Positions 1-11,151 are shown, numbered from the stretch's first letter. The stretch: DNA of 64,000 bases from Fructilactobacillus lindneri DSM 20690 = JCM 11027 (GCF_002907375.1 NZ_MIYK01000010.1:310001-374000); one strand, 5' to 3'. Notes: generated from the sequence alone by a model not told the origin. Program-made: numbers and translations.

Positions 1-23
1 CCTTCGTCCGCATTATCTATTAT

Positions 24-97
24 GCCGACTTAGCTCAGATGGCTAGAGCGCGTCACTAGTAATGATGAGGTCGGAGGTTCGAGTCCTCTAGTCGGCA
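24..97 (+). tRNA. tRNA-Thr (anticodon AGT)
   Basis: A complete cloverleaf can be drawn. The 7-bp acceptor stem is GCCGACT/AGTCGGC with discriminator A97, the T-loop is TTCGAGT, and the anticodon loop CTAGTAA (56-62) gives AGT. It is the first of five closely spaced tRNAs; such clusters in lactobacilli often follow an rRNA operon, which would lie upstream of the window. An A at wobble position 34 is unusual for a bacterial threonine tRNA. CCA is not encoded. Confidence 0.95.
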
Positions 98-101
98 TTA
101 T

Positions 102-173
102 GCGGAAGTAGTTCAGTGGTAGAACGCCACCTTGCCATGGTGGAGGTCGCGGGTTCGAATCCCGTCTTCCGCT
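102..173 (+). tRNA. tRNA-Gly (anticodon GCC)
   Basis: Acceptor stem GCGGAAG/CTTCCGC with discriminator T173. The anticodon arm CCACC-TTGCCAT-GGTGG gives GCC, and the T-arm carries TTCGAAT. It starts four bases after tRNA-Thr, so the two are probably processed from one transcript. Confidence 0.95.
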
Positions 174-192
174 TTTAACATCTAGTAATTTT

Positions 193-278
193 GCCGCGGT
201 GGCGGAATTGGCAGACGCACAGGACTTAAAATCCTGCGGTCAGTAATGACCATACCGGTTCGATCCCGGTCCGCGGCA
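193..278 (+). tRNA. tRNA-Leu (anticodon TAA)
   Basis: An 86-nt class II tRNA with a long variable arm. The acceptor is GCCGCGG/CCGCGGC with discriminator A278. The anticodon arm CAGGA-CTTAAAA-TCCTG reads TAA, for UUA codons, which are frequent in this AT-rich sequence. Confidence 0.95.
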
Positions 279-297
279 TTTTTATTTATAATAATAT

Positions 298-371
298 GCA
301 CCTATAGCGCAATTGGATAGAGTGTCTGACTACGAATCAGAAGGTTGTAGGTTCGACTCCTACTAGGTGCA
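298..371 (+). tRNA. tRNA-Arg (anticodon ACG)
   Basis: Acceptor GCACCTA/TAGGTGC with discriminator A371. Anticodon arm TCTGA-CTACGAA-TCAGA reads ACG. This is the standard bacterial A34 tRNA that TadA edits to inosine; it serves CGN codons, and CGT is common in the genes nearby. Confidence 0.95.
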
Positions 372-378
372 TTTTCAT

Positions 379-452
379 CGGGAAGTAGCTCAGCTTGGTA
401 GAGCACCTGGTTTGGGACCAGGGGGTCGCAGGTTCGAATCCTGTCTTCCCGA
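379..452 (+). tRNA. tRNA-Pro (anticodon TGG)
   Basis: Acceptor CGGGAAG/CTTCCCG with discriminator A452. Anticodon loop TTTGGGA gives TGG. Last tRNA of the cluster; an intrinsic terminator follows about 20 nt downstream. Confidence 0.95.
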
Positions 453-473
453 TTATATTTTAATAGTCCAACT

Positions 474-510
474 AAAATACCGCTAAATAATAAATTTGGC
501 GGTATTTTTA
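474..510 (+). terminator. Terminator of the tRNA cluster
   Basis: A 10-bp stem (AAAATACCGC, 474-483, with GCGGTATTTT, 499-508) sits just after tRNA-Pro and ends in a T-rich 3' arm. It separates the tRNA transcript from ctsR. Confidence 0.8.
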
Positions 511-542
511 TATACTTAAATAAGTATTTTAAGTTACTTTAC

Positions 543-571
543 TTGTCATTTAATTAAGTTGTTTATATAAT
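543..571 (+). promoter_or_regulatory. Sigma-A promoter of ctsR-clpC
   Basis: TTGTCA (543-548) and TATAAT (566-571) are separated by 17 bp, a near-consensus vegetative promoter. It is the only good candidate between the tRNA terminator and ctsR. Confidence 0.8.
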
Positions 572-574
572 TAA

Positions 575-591
575 AGTCAAGATTAGTCAGA
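575..591 (+). promoter_or_regulatory. CtsR operator (heptad direct repeat)
   Basis: AGTCAAG, three bases, then AGTCAGA. This matches the CtsR consensus of two RGTCAAA heptads spaced by three, with one mismatch per heptad. It begins three bases after the -10 box, across the expected transcription start, where a bound repressor would block initiation. It implies autoregulation of ctsR-clpC by the adjacent repressor. Confidence 0.72.
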
Positions 592-605
592 AATGAGATG
601 AGATT

Positions 606-1079
606 ATGGCAAGCCATAGTATGTCAGATACTATTGAAGAATATTTGAAACAAATGCTGGTTAGTTCAGATGAAGAAGAGGTCGAAATTAGACGTTCCGA
701 TATTGCGGAACACTTTGATGTGGTACCTTCTCAAATCAACTACGTCATAAAAACTCGTTTTGCACTTCAAGACGGTTATATCGTCCAAAGCAAACGAGGC
801 GGCGGCGGTTATATTAGGATTGAAAAGATTAACTTAATGGAAGATTCAGATGTTTTTGACCGTTTGATTAATTCGATTAGTGACCGTATCAGTCAAAAAG
901 AAGAAGAAGATATCTTGCATACTCTCTTTAATAATGATTTACTCTCGGATCGAGAAGTAAATATGGTTGCATCGATTCTTACTCACGATGCAATCAACGT
1001 TTCTGATCCTGAAACTGAAGAAAAAGTTCGTGCAAACGTATTGTCGGCTTTATTATGTCGACTTAAATATGAATGTTAG
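606..1079 (+). CDS. ctsR: CtsR, transcriptional repressor of class III heat-shock genes
   Basis: A 157-aa homodimeric DNA-binding repressor that controls clp chaperone/protease genes by binding heptad repeats. The N-terminal winged HTH is visible: SDTIEEYLKQML near the start, SQINYVIKTRF as recognition region, and the glycine-rich wing RGGGGYIRI at about residues 64-72 that senses heat and contacts DNA. The C-terminal dimerisation half follows. Length is normal for the family. The start at 606 has only a weak purine-rich ribosome site; the internal ATG at 621 is less likely. It is first gene of a two-gene operon with clpC. The kinase genes mcsA/mcsB, which lie between ctsR and clpC in Bacillus, are absent, as is usual in lactobacilli. 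Confidence 0.95.
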   Translation: MASHSMSDTIEEYLKQMLVSSDEEEVEIRRSDIAEHFDVVPSQINYVIKTRFALQDGYIVQSKRGGGGYIRIEKINLMEDSDVFDRLINSISDRISQKEEEDILHTLFNNDLLSDREVNMVASILTHDAINVSDPETEEKVRANVLSALLCRLKYEC

Positions 1080-1098
1080 CCGAAAGGAGATTCTAATT

Positions 1099-3570
1099 AT
1101 GGAAGATTCATTGACGCCTAGTGCTAAAAAAGTACTTGAAATTGCTCAAGAACAGGCACGTAATTTTCGTCATCAAGCTGTGGGAACTGAACATTTGTTG
1201 TTGGCTCTTACAATTGAAAAAAGTGGAATTGCGTATCAAACCTTAAATCAATTATCAGTTACAGAGCAAGATGTCAAAGAAGAGATTGAACAATTAGCTG
1301 GATATGGTGATTTACAGGTTGATGAAAACACTTATTTGTCATATTCACCAAAAATGCGAGATGTGATTGCGTTGGCTGGAAAAATTGCTAAACAATATGG
1401 CAGTGCAAAAGTTGGACCAGAACATTTATTGCTAGCTTTGACTAACGATAATGCAATTTTATCATCCAGAATTTTAACTAGTTTAGGTGTTGGACCTGAA
1501 GAAGTTCGCAAAATTACAATTCGAAAAATGGGAGTTCCGGATCAGGGATTTCCTAAAGATGGTAAATCTAGTAATAAAAAGGGACTTACGCCAACCCTTG
1601 ATTCTTTGGCTAAGGATTTAACTAAGGTTGCTAAAGATGGTAATCTAGATCCAATTATTGGCCGTGATACTGAAATCAAACGAGCAATTCAGATTCTAAG
1701 TCGAAGAACGAAAAATAATCCGGTTTTAATTGGCGAACCTGGAGTTGGTAAAACTGCGATTGCCGAAGGATTAGCACAAAAGATTGTCCAAAAAAAGGTC
1801 CCAGAAGACATGCTTAATAAACGAATTATGATGCTTGATATGGGATCATTGGTAGCTGGAACGAAATATCGTGGTGAATTTGAAAATCGTTTAAAGAAAG
1901 TTATTAACGAAGTTCAAGCAAGTGGAAATGTGATTTTATTTGTCGATGAATTGCATACTCTAATTGGTGCTGGTGGCGCTGAGGGAGCTATTGATGCTTC
2001 TAATATTTTGAAGCCTTCCCTTGCTCGAGGAGAAATCCAACTGATTGGTGCTACTACTTTAGATGAATATCAAAAACACATTGAATCTGATGCTGCTTTA
2101 GAGCGTCGTTTTGCTACCATTCAGGTTGAAGAACCTAGTGTTGACGAATCAAAGAAAATTTTAAAAGGGTTACGACCAAAATATGAAGAACATCATCATG
2201 TGAAAATTACCAATGATGCAATTGATTCAGCTGTAGATCTTTCTAGTCGTTACATTAGTGACCGCTTTTTACCTGATAAAGCAATTGATTTAATGGATGA
2301 AGCAGCTGCTAAAGTTCGAATTGATAAGATGGGAAAGCCATCTGCTTTAGCGAAAAAGCAACGTGAATTAGATGCAGCTCGGCAAGCGAAAGATCAAGCA
2401 ATTGAAGAACAGCGTTTTGATGAAGCGGTGGCAATTCGTTCTAAAGAACAAAAATTAGAACAAGAAGTTGCTGATTTAACCAAAAGTGAAGCAACTAAGC
2501 GAGCAGCTGAGAATCAACAGCATCAGTATGCATTAGCTGAAAACTCTGAGGATGTAGCTGCAATTGTGGCAGAATGGACTGGAATTCCAGTCACTCATTT
2601 GAAAAAATCCGAAGCTGATCGATTAGTAAATCTTGAAGACATTCTACATCAGCGAGTAGTTGGGCAGGATGAAGCCGTTTCATCTGTTGCCAGAGCAGTT
2701 CGTCGAGCTCAAAGCGGATTGAAAGATCCCAACCGTCCCATTGGCTCATTCTTATTTTTAGGTCCTACTGGGGTTGGGAAAACAGAATTGGCTAAAGATT
2801 TAGCTGAAACCATGTTTGGATCTGAAGATTCGGTTATTCGTGTTGATATGAGCGAATATATGGAAAAGTATTCTACTAGTCGGTTGGTAGGATCAGCTCC
2901 CGGATACGTTGGGTACGATGAAGGTGGTCAGTTAACTGAAAAAGTTCGTAAGCATCCTTATTCAGTGGTTTTATTAGATGAAGTTGAAAAAGCTCATCCG
3001 GATGTTTTCAATTTATTACTTCAAGTTTTAGATGATGGTTTCTTAACCGATTCTAAGGGCCGAAAAGTTGATTTTAGAAATACAGTTATCATTATGACTT
3101 CAAACTTAGGTGCTTCAGCACTTCGGGATAAAAAAACGGTTGGCTTTGATGCTGATCGTACTAAGTCTGATGAAACTGATATGAAAAAAGTGATTGATGA
3201 ACAGGTTAAACATTTCTTCCGTCCGGAATTTTTAAACCGAATTGATGAAACTGTTACTTTCCATTCATTGACTGAGTCTGAGTTGCATCGCATTGTGAAA
3301 TTGATGTTGCAAGATTTGATTTCACGAGTTTCAAAACAAGGTTATGAATTAAAAATCACTCCTGCAGCAATTGATGTGGTTGCTAAGAGCGGTTATAATC
3401 CCGAATACGGTGCTCGTCCATTGCGTCGGGCTATTCAAACTAAAATTGAAGATCCTTTGAGTGAAGACATGTTGGCTGGAAAATTTCAGCAAGGCGACAA
3501 GATCTCAATTGGATCTCGTAAAAACGAAATTACCATTACTAGTAAACATCAAAATTTAGTCAAAGAATAA
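1099..3570 (+). CDS. clpC: ClpC, Hsp100/AAA+ unfoldase of the ClpCP protease
   Basis: An 823-aa ATP-dependent unfoldase that feeds substrates to ClpP. Order of domains: double Clp-N repeat (about 1-145); first AAA+ module with Walker [10 protein letters not shown] near residue 213 and [14 protein letters not shown] as Walker B; a UVR-like middle domain near 420-460; a second AAA+ module with GPTGVGKTE near 554 and [12 protein letters not shown]; a C-terminal ClpB-type small domain. An upstream in-frame start at 967 would lie inside ctsR and lacks a ribosome site. ATG 1099 has GAAAGGAG eight or so bases before it and begins the typical [14 protein letters not shown]. It is co-transcribed with ctsR and terminated at 3575. 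Confidence 0.96.
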   Translation: MEDSLTPSAKKVLEIAQEQARNFRHQAVGTEHLLLALTIEKSGIAYQTLNQLSVTEQDVKEEIEQLAGYGDLQVDENTYLSYSPKMRDVIALAGKIAKQYGSAKVGPEHLLLALTNDNAILSSRILTSLGVGPEEVRKITIRKMGVPDQGFPKDGKSSNKKGLTPTLDSLAKDLTKVAKDGNLDPIIGRDTEIKRAIQILSRRTKNNPVLIGEPGVGKTAIAEGLAQKIVQKKVPEDMLNKRIMMLDMGSLVAGTKYRGEFENRLKKVINEVQASGNVILFVDELHTLIGAGGAEGAIDASNILKPSLARGEIQLIGATTLDEYQKHIESDAALERRFATIQVEEPSVDESKKILKGLRPKYEEHHHVKITNDAIDSAVDLSSRYISDRFLPDKAIDLMDEAAAKVRIDKMGKPSALAKKQRELDAARQAKDQAIEEQRFDEAVAIRSKEQKLEQEVADLTKSEATKRAAENQQHQYALAENSEDVAAIVAEWTGIPVTHLKKSEADRLVNLEDILHQRVVGQDEAVSSVARAVRRAQSGLKDPNRPIGSFLFLGPTGVGKTELAKDLAETMFGSEDSVIRVDMSEYMEKYSTSRLVGSAPGYVGYDEGGQLTEKVRKHPYSVVLLDEVEKAHPDVFNLLLQVLDDGFLTDSKGRKVDFRNTVIIMTSNLGASALRDKKTVGFDADRTKSDETDMKKVIDEQVKHFFRPEFLNRIDETVTFHSLTESELHRIVKLMLQDLISRVSKQGYELKITPAAIDVVAKSGYNPEYGARPLRRAIQTKIEDPLSEDMLAGKFQQGDKISIGSRKNEITITSKHQNLVKE

Positions 3571-3574
3571 TTGA

Positions 3575-3605
3575 AAGGTCACTGTAATTACAGTGGCTTT
3601 TTTGT
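3575..3605 (+). terminator. Terminator of ctsR-clpC
   Basis: A perfect palindrome CACTGTAATTACAGTG (3581-3596), extended by G-T and G-C pairs, is followed by seven T residues. It directly follows the clpC stop. Confidence 0.85.
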
Positions 3606-3617
3606 TGACGAAATTGT

Positions 3618-3646
3618 TTGACAGTTGTATTATTAAGTAGTATATA
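3618..3646 (+). promoter_or_regulatory. rpoBC promoter
   Basis: A consensus TTGACA (3618-3623) is spaced 17 bp from TATATA (3641-3646). Transcription would start near 3653 and give a leader of about 170 nt before rpoB. A second, weaker TTGACG lies at 3605. Confidence 0.8.
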
Positions 3647-3663
3647 AAAATGAATTGAAATGA

Positions 3664-3769
3664 GTCATTGCGATCTATTGTCTGTAATGACGTTTATAGA
3701 AAACCAAAAGTAAGAAGATGATCTTATTTTTGGATTTTTTTTGCTCAAAAATTGGAATTTAGCCAATTT
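3664..3769 (+). ncRNA. Structured rpoB leader with internal terminator (Lacto-rpoB-like)
   Basis: Three hairpins lie in a row. First, GTCATTGC pairs with GTAATGAC (3664-3691). Second, a 12-bp stem (3704-3715 with 3722-3733) runs straight into ATTTTTTTT and has the form of an intrinsic terminator. Third, AAATTGG pairs with CCAATTT (3749-3769). A terminator-like hairpin upstream of a gene whose transcript must pass through it suggests attenuation. A conserved RNA motif upstream of rpoB in lactic acid bacteria (Lacto-rpoB) has been described; position and taxon fit, but I cannot confirm a covariance match. Confidence 0.6.
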
Positions 3770-3823
3770 GTAACACAAATGTAACATTTCTTTTCGAAGG
3801 ATTTTTTAAGGAGGGTGAACAGT

Positions 3824-6800
3824 TTGGCAGGAAACGTTCAAGAAAAAAAACAAGAAGACGCAATGGCTGGAAACGTTGTTAAGTATGGTAAACACCGTAC
3901 TAGAAGAAGTTACGCGCGAATCAAAAAAGTTTTGGATCTTACAAACTTGATTGAGGTTCAAACTAACTCATACAACTGGTTCTTAGACGAGGGTCTTCGT
4001 GAGATGTTTAAAGACATTATGCCAATTGATGATTTTCAAGGAAAACTTTCGTTGGACTTTGTAGATTATCAGTTATTAGAACCTAAATACACTGTTGCTG
4101 AAGCACGAGCTCACGAAGTTAATTATTCAGCTCCATTACACGTTACACTCAAATTAACTAACCATGAAACTGGTGAAATTAAGACACAAGATGTGTTCTT
4201 TGGTGATTTGCCTTTAATGACTGATCAAGGAACTTTCATTATTAATGGTGCCGAACGAGTTATTGTTTCTCAATTAGTTCGTTCCCCAGGTGCTTATTAC
4301 CACAAAGAATTAGATAAAAATGGTCGTGAAATTTACAGTGCGACTGTTATTCCTAATCGTGGGGCTTGGATGGAATTTGCAACGGATGCTAAAAATGTTT
4401 CTTACATCCGCATTGATCGGACTAGAAAACTTCCAATCACCGAATTAGTTCGAGCTTTAGGTTTTGGTTCTGATGATGACATCACCCAAATCTTTGGCAG
4501 TACAAATGATAGCTTGAATCTTACTTTAGAAAAGGATGTTCATAAGGATTCTAGTGATTCTAGAACTGAAGAAGCCTTAAAAGATATTTATGAAAGATTG
4601 CGTCCTGGAGAACCTAAGACCGCTGAATCTTCTAGAAATCTTTTAACCACTAGATTCTTTGATCCTAAACGATATGATATGGCTCCCGTTGGTCGTTACA
4701 AGACTAATAAAAAATTGAGTCTAAAAAACCGTTTAATGGGATTAGCACTTGCTGAAACCTTAGCTGATCCTGAAACTGGTGAAATCATTGCCAATAAAGG
4801 CGATATTGTCGACAAAGAGTTAATGAAAAAACTTGCGCCCCATTTAGATAATAAAGATTTCAAAGCTTATACCTTTAATCCATCTGCAGAAGCAGTTGTG
4901 ACCGATCCTGTTACAGTTCAAATTATTAAAGTATATTCAAATAAAGATCCTGAAAAAGTTGTTCCCGTAGTTGGTAACGACAATATCAGTCTTGATTATA
5001 AACACATTACTCCTGCTGATATGCTCGCTGAAGTTAATTATTTCTTTGATTTACAAGAAGGAATCGGCTCAGTTGATGACATTGATCATTTGAGTAATCG
5101 TCGAGTTCGTTCAGTTGGTGAATTATTACAAAACCAATTTAGAATTGGACTTTCTAGAATGGAACGGGTAGTTCGTGAAAGAATGTCAATTCAAGATACT
5201 GCCACGGTTACCCCCCAACAATTGATTAATATTCGTCCAGTAGTTGCTTCCGTAAAAGAATTTTTCGGTTCCTCGCAACTTTCACAATTCATGGATCAAA
5301 CTAATCCTTTGGGAGAATTAACTCACAAACGTCGTCTTTCTGCGCTTGGACCTGGTGGTATTACTAGAGATCGAGCTGGATATGAAGTTCGAGATGTTAA
5401 CTACACTCACTATGGTCGAATTTGTCCAATTGAAACTCCTGAAGGTCCTAACATTGGATTGATTAACTCATTTTCAGGATATGCACGGGTAAACAAATAT
5501 GGCTTTATTGAATCTCCATATCGTCGAGTTGATTGGAAAACACATAAAGTTACTGAAAAAATTGATTATTTAACTGCTGGTGATGAAGATAAATATGTGA
5601 TTGCTCAGGCTAACTCACCATTAAATGACGATGGTTCCTTTAAAGAAGAACACGTTATGGCACGTGATAAGTCAGAATATGTTGAAGCTAATACTAACAA
5701 TGTTGATTATATGGATGTTTCTCCTAAACAAGTTGTTTCAGTTGCCACTGCATGTATTCCTTTCTTGGAAAATGATGACTCTAACCGTGCTTTGATGGGT
5801 TCTAACATGCAGCGTCAGGCTGTTCCATTGATTAATCCTCATGCTCCTTTAGTAGGAACTGGAATGGAATACAAAACTGCTCATGATTCTGGAGTTGCAA
5901 AAATTGCTAAATATGCCGGAATTGTTGAGTATGTTGATGCCAGCGTGATTAAAATTCGTCGTGATAACGGTACTTTAGATACTTATGAATTAACGAAATT
6001 CATGCGTTCTAATAATGGTATGAATTATAACCAGTCACCAATTGTTAAAACTGGTGATCATGTTGATGTTGATGAAATTATCGCTGATGGTCCCGCAATG
6101 GAAAATGGTGAACTTGCTCTTGGTCAAAATCCAACAGTTGCCTTTATGACATGGCAGGGATATAACTTCGAAGATGCCATCGCTATTAGCGAACGTTTAG
6201 TAAAAGAAGATGCATATACATCTATTCATATTGAAGAATACGAATCAGAAACTCGTGATACTAAACTTGGACCTGAGGAAATGACTAGAGAAATTCCTAA
6301 TGTTGGTGAAGATGCTTTGAAAGATCTTGACGAAGAAGGAATTGTACGAGTTGGTGCTGAAGTTCATGATGGTGATATCTTAGTTGGTAAAGTTACTCCA
6401 AAAGGTGTGACTGAATTATCTTCTGAAGAACGTTTGCTTCATGCCATTTTTGGAGAAAAATCACGTGAAGTTCGTGATACTTCATTACGTGTTCCTCATG
6501 GTGCTGATGGTGTTGTTCAAGATGTTAAAGTTTTCTCAAGAGAAAACGGGGACGAACTTCAACCTGGCGTTAATAAAATGGTACGAGTATATATTGCCCA
6601 AAAACGTAAATTACAAGTCGGAGACAAAATGGCTGGTAAACATGGTAATAAGGGTACGGTTTCAATCGTAATTCCTGAAGAAGATATGCCATACATGCCT
6701 GATGGAACTCCAGTTGATATTTTGTTGAGTCCCATGGGTGTTCCATCACGTATGAACATTGGACAGGTTTTGGAAATGCATCTGGGAATGGCTGCAAAGA

Positions 6801-7486
6801 AACTTGGAATTCATGTGGCTACTCCTGTCTTTGATGGTGCTACTTCTGATGATGTTTGGTCTGCGGTTAGAGAAGCCGGAATGTCTCATGATGGTAAAAC
6901 TATTCTTTACGATGGAAGAACGGGTGAACCATTTGATAAACCAATTGCTGTTGGTGTTATGGGTTATCTGAAGTTAAACCATATGTCAGAAGACAAGATT
7001 CATGCTCGTTCAATTGGACCTTACTCACTAGTTACCCAACAACCACTTGGTGGTAAAGCTCAATTTGGGGGACAGCGTTTTGGTGAAATGGAAGTTTGGG
7101 CCTTGGAAGCTTATGGTGCTGCTCATACATTGCAAGAAATTTTGACTTATAAGTCAGATGATGTTGTAGGTCGAGTAAAGACTTACGAAGCAATTGTTAA
7201 AGGTGAACCAATTCCAAAGCCAGGAGTTCCAGAATCATTCCGAGTACTTGTAAAAGAATTACAAGCTCTTGGGCTTGATATGAAAGTCCTTGGTTCCAAT
7301 CATCAACCAATTGATCTTCGTGATATGGACAATGATGACGATGTTGTAAACGTGAATGCGCTTAACAAGATTGCCCACGAACAGGATGAAAAAAAGGAAG
7401 AGAAAAAGAAAGAAGAAGCTGCTAAAGCAGCCAATTCAGATGCTTCCGATGAAAACGATAACAATAAAGACGAAAACAATAATTAA
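3824..7486 (+). CDS. rpoB: RNA polymerase beta subunit
   Basis: A 1220-aa catalytic subunit of RNA polymerase. The protrusion, lobe, fork, flap and clamp regions are all recognisable. The rifampicin pocket ([14 protein letters not shown] then [15 protein letters not shown], about residues 480-515) keeps the drug-sensitive Asp, His and Ser. A GTG at 3815 overlaps the ribosome site AAGGAGGG; TTG 3824 is spaced eight bases from it and is the likely start. The first 22 residues are odd: MAGNV occurs twice (codons 3824 and 3863), so the usual N-terminus seems preceded by a short duplicated extension. The C-terminal 40 residues are a low-complexity Lys/Glu/Asp/Asn tail. rpoC follows 17 nt downstream. 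Confidence 0.97.
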   Translation: MAGNVQEKKQEDAMAGNVVKYGKHRTRRSYARIKKVLDLTNLIEVQTNSYNWFLDEGLREMFKDIMPIDDFQGKLSLDFVDYQLLEPKYTVAEARAHEVNYSAPLHVTLKLTNHETGEIKTQDVFFGDLPLMTDQGTFIINGAERVIVSQLVRSPGAYYHKELDKNGREIYSATVIPNRGAWMEFATDAKNVSYIRIDRTRKLPITELVRALGFGSDDDITQIFGSTNDSLNLTLEKDVHKDSSDSRTEEALKDIYERLRPGEPKTAESSRNLLTTRFFDPKRYDMAPVGRYKTNKKLSLKNRLMGLALAETLADPETGEIIANKGDIVDKELMKKLAPHLDNKDFKAYTFNPSAEAVVTDPVTVQIIKVYSNKDPEKVVPVVGNDNISLDYKHITPADMLAEVNYFFDLQEGIGSVDDIDHLSNRRVRSVGELLQNQFRIGLSRMERVVRERMSIQDTATVTPQQLINIRPVVASVKEFFGSSQLSQFMDQTNPLGELTHKRRLSALGPGGITRDRAGYEVRDVNYTHYGRICPIETPEGPNIGLINSFSGYARVNKYGFIESPYRRVDWKTHKVTEKIDYLTAGDEDKYVIAQANSPLNDDGSFKEEHVMARDKSEYVEANTNNVDYMDVSPKQVVSVATACIPFLENDDSNRALMGSNMQRQAVPLINPHAPLVGTGMEYKTAHDSGVAKIAKYAGIVEYVDASVIKIRRDNGTLDTYELTKFMRSNNGMNYNQSPIVKTGDHVDVDEIIADGPAMENGELALGQNPTVAFMTWQGYNFEDAIAISERLVKEDAYTSIHIEEYESETRDTKLGPEEMTREIPNVGEDALKDLDEEGIVRVGAEVHDGDILVGKVTPKGVTELSSEERLLHAIFGEKSREVRDTSLRVPHGADGVVQDVKVFSRENGDELQPGVNKMVRVYIAQKRKLQVGDKMAGKHGNKGTVSIVIPEEDMPYMPDGTPVDILLSPMGVPSRMNIGQVLEMHLGMAAKKLGIHVATPVFDGATSDDVWSAVREAGMSHDGKTILYDGRTGEPFDKPIAVGVMGYLKLNHMSEDKIHARSIGPYSLVTQQPLGGKAQFGGQRFGEMEVWALEAYGAAHTLQEILTYKSDDVVGRVKTYEAIVKGEPIPKPGVPESFRVLVKELQALGLDMKVLGSNHQPIDLRDMDNDDDVVNVNALNKIAHEQDEKKEEKKKEEAAKAANSDASDENDNNKDENNN

Positions 7487-7503
7487 AAAAGGAGGTAATG
7501 CCA

Positions 7504-10500
7504 ATGGTTGATGTTAATAAATTTAAAAGTATGCAGGTTGGCTTAGCTTCACCTGAAACCATTCGTAGTTGGTCTTTTGGAGAAGTTAAAAAACCTGAAA
7601 CGATTAACTATCGAACTTTAAAACCAGAAAAAGATGGGTTGTTTGACGAAAGAATTTTTGGTCCTACTAAGGATTGGAAATGTGCCTGTGGCAAATACAA
7701 AGGTATTCGTTACAAAGGCATTGTGTGTGATCGTTGTGGAGTTGAAGTTACCCGCTCAAAAGTTCGTCGTGAACGAATGGGACACATCGAGTTAGCTGCT
7801 CCAGTTACTCATATTTGGTACTACAAAGGAATTCCAAGTCGAATGGGACTTGTCTTGGACATGAGTCCGCGAGCTTTGGAAGAGATTATTTACTTTGCAG
7901 CATACGTTGTAACTGATCCAGGGAACACCCCTATGGAAAAGAAACAATTGTTAACAGAACAAGAATACCGTGATAAAAAACGGGAATATGGCAATCGTTT
8001 TCACGCTGAAATCGGTGCTGAAGCAATTCGAACTCTGTTAGACGATGTTGACTTAGATAAAGAAGTTAAAGAATTAAAAGAAGAATTAAAAAAAGCTACT
8101 GGTCAAAAGAGAACCAGAGCAATCCGTCGTTTGGATATTTTGGAAGCCTTTTTAACTTCTGAAAATAAACTTTCATGGATGGTAATGGACGCAATTCCAG
8201 TTATGCCACCTGATCTTCGACCAATGGTACAACTTGAAGGTGGACGTTTTGCTACTTCTGATTTAAATGATTTATATCGTCGAGTAATTAATCGTAATAA
8301 TCGTTTGAAACGTTTATTAGATTTACATGCTCCCGGTATTATTGTTCAAAATGAAAAACGGATGTTACAAGAAGCAGTTGATGCATTGATTGATAATGGT
8401 CGTCGAGGCCGTCCAGTTGCTGGACCAGGTAACCGACCATTGAAATCTCTTTCTCACTTGCTAAAAGGGAAGCAAGGTCGTTTCAGACAAAACTTGCTTG
8501 GTAAACGAGTTGATTATTCAGGTCGGTCAGTTATTGATGTTGGTCCATGGTTAAAATTAAGCCAAATGGGGTTACCAGTTTCAATGGCACTAGAATTATT
8601 CAAACCTTTTATCATGCACGAATTAGTTAAACGTGGATTAGCATCCAATGTTAAAAATGCTAAGCGAGAAATCGAACGTAAAGATGATGTTGTCTTTGAT
8701 GTTCTTCCTGATGTTATCAAAGAACACCCTGTTCTTTTAAACCGGGCACCTACCTTGCATAGATTGGGAATTCAAGCTTTTGAACCTGTTTTAGTTAGTG
8801 GTAAATCAATGCGTTTGCATCCATTAGTTTGTGCTGCATACAATGCTGATTTTGATGGAGATCAGATGGCTATTCACGTGCCACTTTCTGACAAAGCTCA
8901 AGCAGAATCGCGTCTATTGATGGCCGCTGCCGGACATATTTTGGCACCCAAAGATGGGAAGCCGGTTGTGGCTCCTTCGCAGGATATGGTTATTGGTAAC
9001 TATTACTTAACGATGGAAGAACCCGGTCGTGAAGGTGAAGGGATGATTTTCAATAATCCTGCTGAAGTTGAATTAGCTTACCGTGATGGTTTAGTTCATT
9101 GGCACAGTCGAATTGGAATTCCTGCCTCAGCCTTTCCAGACAAAACATTTACTGATGATCAAAAAGACAAAATTATGGTTACCTCAGTTGGTAAAGTGAT
9201 TTTTAATGGGATCTTGCCAAAGGAATTTACTTACCTAAATGAACCAACTGCTACTAACTTGCATGGTTATGTACCTGACAAGTACTTCTTAAAACCTGGT
9301 GAGGATATTCATGAGCACATTAAGAATGCTGAATTAGTTAAACCATTTAAGAAGAGCTTTTTATCAGATATTATTGCCGAAGTTTACAATCAATATAAAG
9401 TTACTGAAACATCAGAATTATTGGATCGAATTAAAGATCTTGGTAATGATGAATCAACTAAATCTGGTTTGACAGTTGGAATGTCTGATATTACCGACTT
9501 ACACGAAAAACCAGAAATTGTAGCTGCTGCTCATAAGAAAGTTGAAACAGTTACTAAACAATTCCGTCGTGGATTAATCACTGATCAAGAACGTTACGAA
9601 CGAGTTGTAAATGTTTGGAACGATGCCAGAGATGAAATTCAAGATAAACTAATGAAGACTTTTGATCCTGAAAACCCAATTTTCATGATGAGTAATTCTG
9701 GAGCTCGTGGTAATATTTCTAACTTTACCCAGCTTGCTGGAATGCGTGGATTGATGGCTTCTCCTGATGGTAAGATTATGGAACTTCCAATTACTTCTAA
9801 TTTCCGTGAAGGAATGTCAGTTTTGGAAATGTTCATTTCAACCCATGGAGCTCGTAAAGGTATGACTGATACAGCCTTGAAGACTGCCAACTCAGGTTAC
9901 TTGACTCGTCGTTTAGTTGATGTTTCACAAGATGTTATTGTTCGTGAAAAAGACTGTGAAACTGATCGTGGTTTGACTGTTCGTGCCATTAAAGAGGGTA
10001 ACGAAATGATTGAACCGCTTTACGATCGAATTCTAGGCAGAAATGCAATGAAGACGGTTAAGAATCCTCAAACTGGTGATGTAATCGTTAAACGTAATCA
10101 AATGATTGATGATAAAAAGGCACAACAAATTGTTGATGCTGGGATTGACAGTGTTGAAATTCGTTCTGCCTTCACTTGTAATACTGCTCATGGTGTTTGC
10201 GAAATGTGTTATGGTCAAAACTTAGCAACTGGTGATGAAGTTGGTGTTGGTGAAGCAGTTGGAACGGTTGCTGCTCAATCAATTGGTGAACCAGGTACTC
10301 AGTTAACATTGCGGACTTTCCATACTGGAGGGGTTGCAAGTAACACCGATATTACTCAGGGACTTCCTCGAGTTCAAGAAATTTTTGAAGCTCGTAATCC
10401 TAAAGGTAAATCAACCATTAGTGAAGTTACTGGGGTCGTAGAGTTAATTGAAGAAGATCCTGCTGAAGGGGTTAAAGAAGTTACTATTCAAGGTAAAGCC

Positions 10501-11151
10501 GATACAAGAAAGTATAAGGTTCCTTTGAATGCTCGGATGAGAGTTGCTGAAGGTGACGAAGTTCGACGTGGTGATGCCTTGAATGAAGGTTCAATTGATC
10601 CTAAAGAGTTGCTTAAAATTAGAGATACTCTTTCTACTGAAACTTACTTGTTAACGGCGGTTCAAGAAGTTTACCGTCGTCAGGGTGTGGAAGTTAATGA
10701 TAAGCATGCTGAAATCATGGTTAGACAAATGCTGCGTAAAGTTCGGGTAATGGATCCCGGCGATACCGATATTTTGCCTGGTACTTTGATTGATATTGAT
10801 GATTTCAAGGAACGTAATAAAGACGCTGTTATGACGGGTAAAACCCCAGCAACAGCACGTCCAGTGTTACTTGGAATTACCAAAGCTGCTCTTGAAACTA
10901 ACAGTTTCTTATCAGCAGCATCTTTCCAAGAAACAACTAGAGTTCTTACTGATGCCGCTATTCGTGGTAAAGTAGATCCATTAATTGGTTTGAAGGAAAA
11001 TGTTATCATTGGTAAATTGTTACCTGCTGGTATTGGGGTTCATGAATATGAAGACATTGAACCAGAAGAAATTGGCAAACCTGCCGGAGAGAGCGTAAAA
11101 ACTGACTCCGAAGTTGTTGAAGAATCAGATAACGAGAAATCAAGTAAATAA
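7504..11151 (+). CDS. rpoC: RNA polymerase beta' subunit
   Basis: A 1215-aa subunit that carries the active-site magnesium motif [10 protein letters not shown] at about residues 447-456. The N-terminal zinc ribbon CACGK...CDRCG (about 57-78), bridge helix and trigger loop regions ([20 protein letters not shown] and [18 protein letters not shown]) are visible, as is the second Cys cluster [16 protein letters not shown] 7498 is only one base from the ribosome site GGAGGT; ATG 7504, seven bases away and starting [11 protein letters not shown], is preferred. It is translated from the rpoBC transcript and terminated by the perfect palindrome at 11162. Confidence 0.97.
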   Translation: MVDVNKFKSMQVGLASPETIRSWSFGEVKKPETINYRTLKPEKDGLFDERIFGPTKDWKCACGKYKGIRYKGIVCDRCGVEVTRSKVRRERMGHIELAAPVTHIWYYKGIPSRMGLVLDMSPRALEEIIYFAAYVVTDPGNTPMEKKQLLTEQEYRDKKREYGNRFHAEIGAEAIRTLLDDVDLDKEVKELKEELKKATGQKRTRAIRRLDILEAFLTSENKLSWMVMDAIPVMPPDLRPMVQLEGGRFATSDLNDLYRRVINRNNRLKRLLDLHAPGIIVQNEKRMLQEAVDALIDNGRRGRPVAGPGNRPLKSLSHLLKGKQGRFRQNLLGKRVDYSGRSVIDVGPWLKLSQMGLPVSMALELFKPFIMHELVKRGLASNVKNAKREIERKDDVVFDVLPDVIKEHPVLLNRAPTLHRLGIQAFEPVLVSGKSMRLHPLVCAAYNADFDGDQMAIHVPLSDKAQAESRLLMAAAGHILAPKDGKPVVAPSQDMVIGNYYLTMEEPGREGEGMIFNNPAEVELAYRDGLVHWHSRIGIPASAFPDKTFTDDQKDKIMVTSVGKVIFNGILPKEFTYLNEPTATNLHGYVPDKYFLKPGEDIHEHIKNAELVKPFKKSFLSDIIAEVYNQYKVTETSELLDRIKDLGNDESTKSGLTVGMSDITDLHEKPEIVAAAHKKVETVTKQFRRGLITDQERYERVVNVWNDARDEIQDKLMKTFDPENPIFMMSNSGARGNISNFTQLAGMRGLMASPDGKIMELPITSNFREGMSVLEMFISTHGARKGMTDTALKTANSGYLTRRLVDVSQDVIVREKDCETDRGLTVRAIKEGNEMIEPLYDRILGRNAMKTVKNPQTGDVIVKRNQMIDDKKAQQIVDAGIDSVEIRSAFTCNTAHGVCEMCYGQNLATGDEVGVGEAVGTVAAQSIGEPGTQLTLRTFHTGGVASNTDITQGLPRVQEIFEARNPKGKSTISEVTGVVELIEEDPAEGVKEVTIQGKADTRKYKVPLNARMRVAEGDEVRRGDALNEGSIDPKELLKIRDTLSTETYLLTAVQEVYRRQGVEVNDKHAEIMVRQMLRKVRVMDPGDTDILPGTLIDIDDFKERNKDAVMTGKTPATARPVLLGITKAALETNSFLSAASFQETTRVLTDAAIRGKVDPLIGLKENVIIGKLLPAGIGVHEYEDIEPEEIGKPAGESVKTDSEVVEESDNEKSSK

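Noticed and set aside
967-1098. A longer ClpC start inside ctsR
   Set aside because: There is no ribosome site at 967, it would overlap ctsR out of frame, and ATG 1099 has a good site and the family N-terminus.
3815-3823. GTG 3815 as the rpoB start
   Set aside because: It overlaps the ribosome site AAGGAGGG; TTG 3824 has correct spacing.
5260-5370. Rifampicin-resistance substitution in rpoB
   Set aside because: The Asp, His and Ser positions most often mutated are all wild-type.
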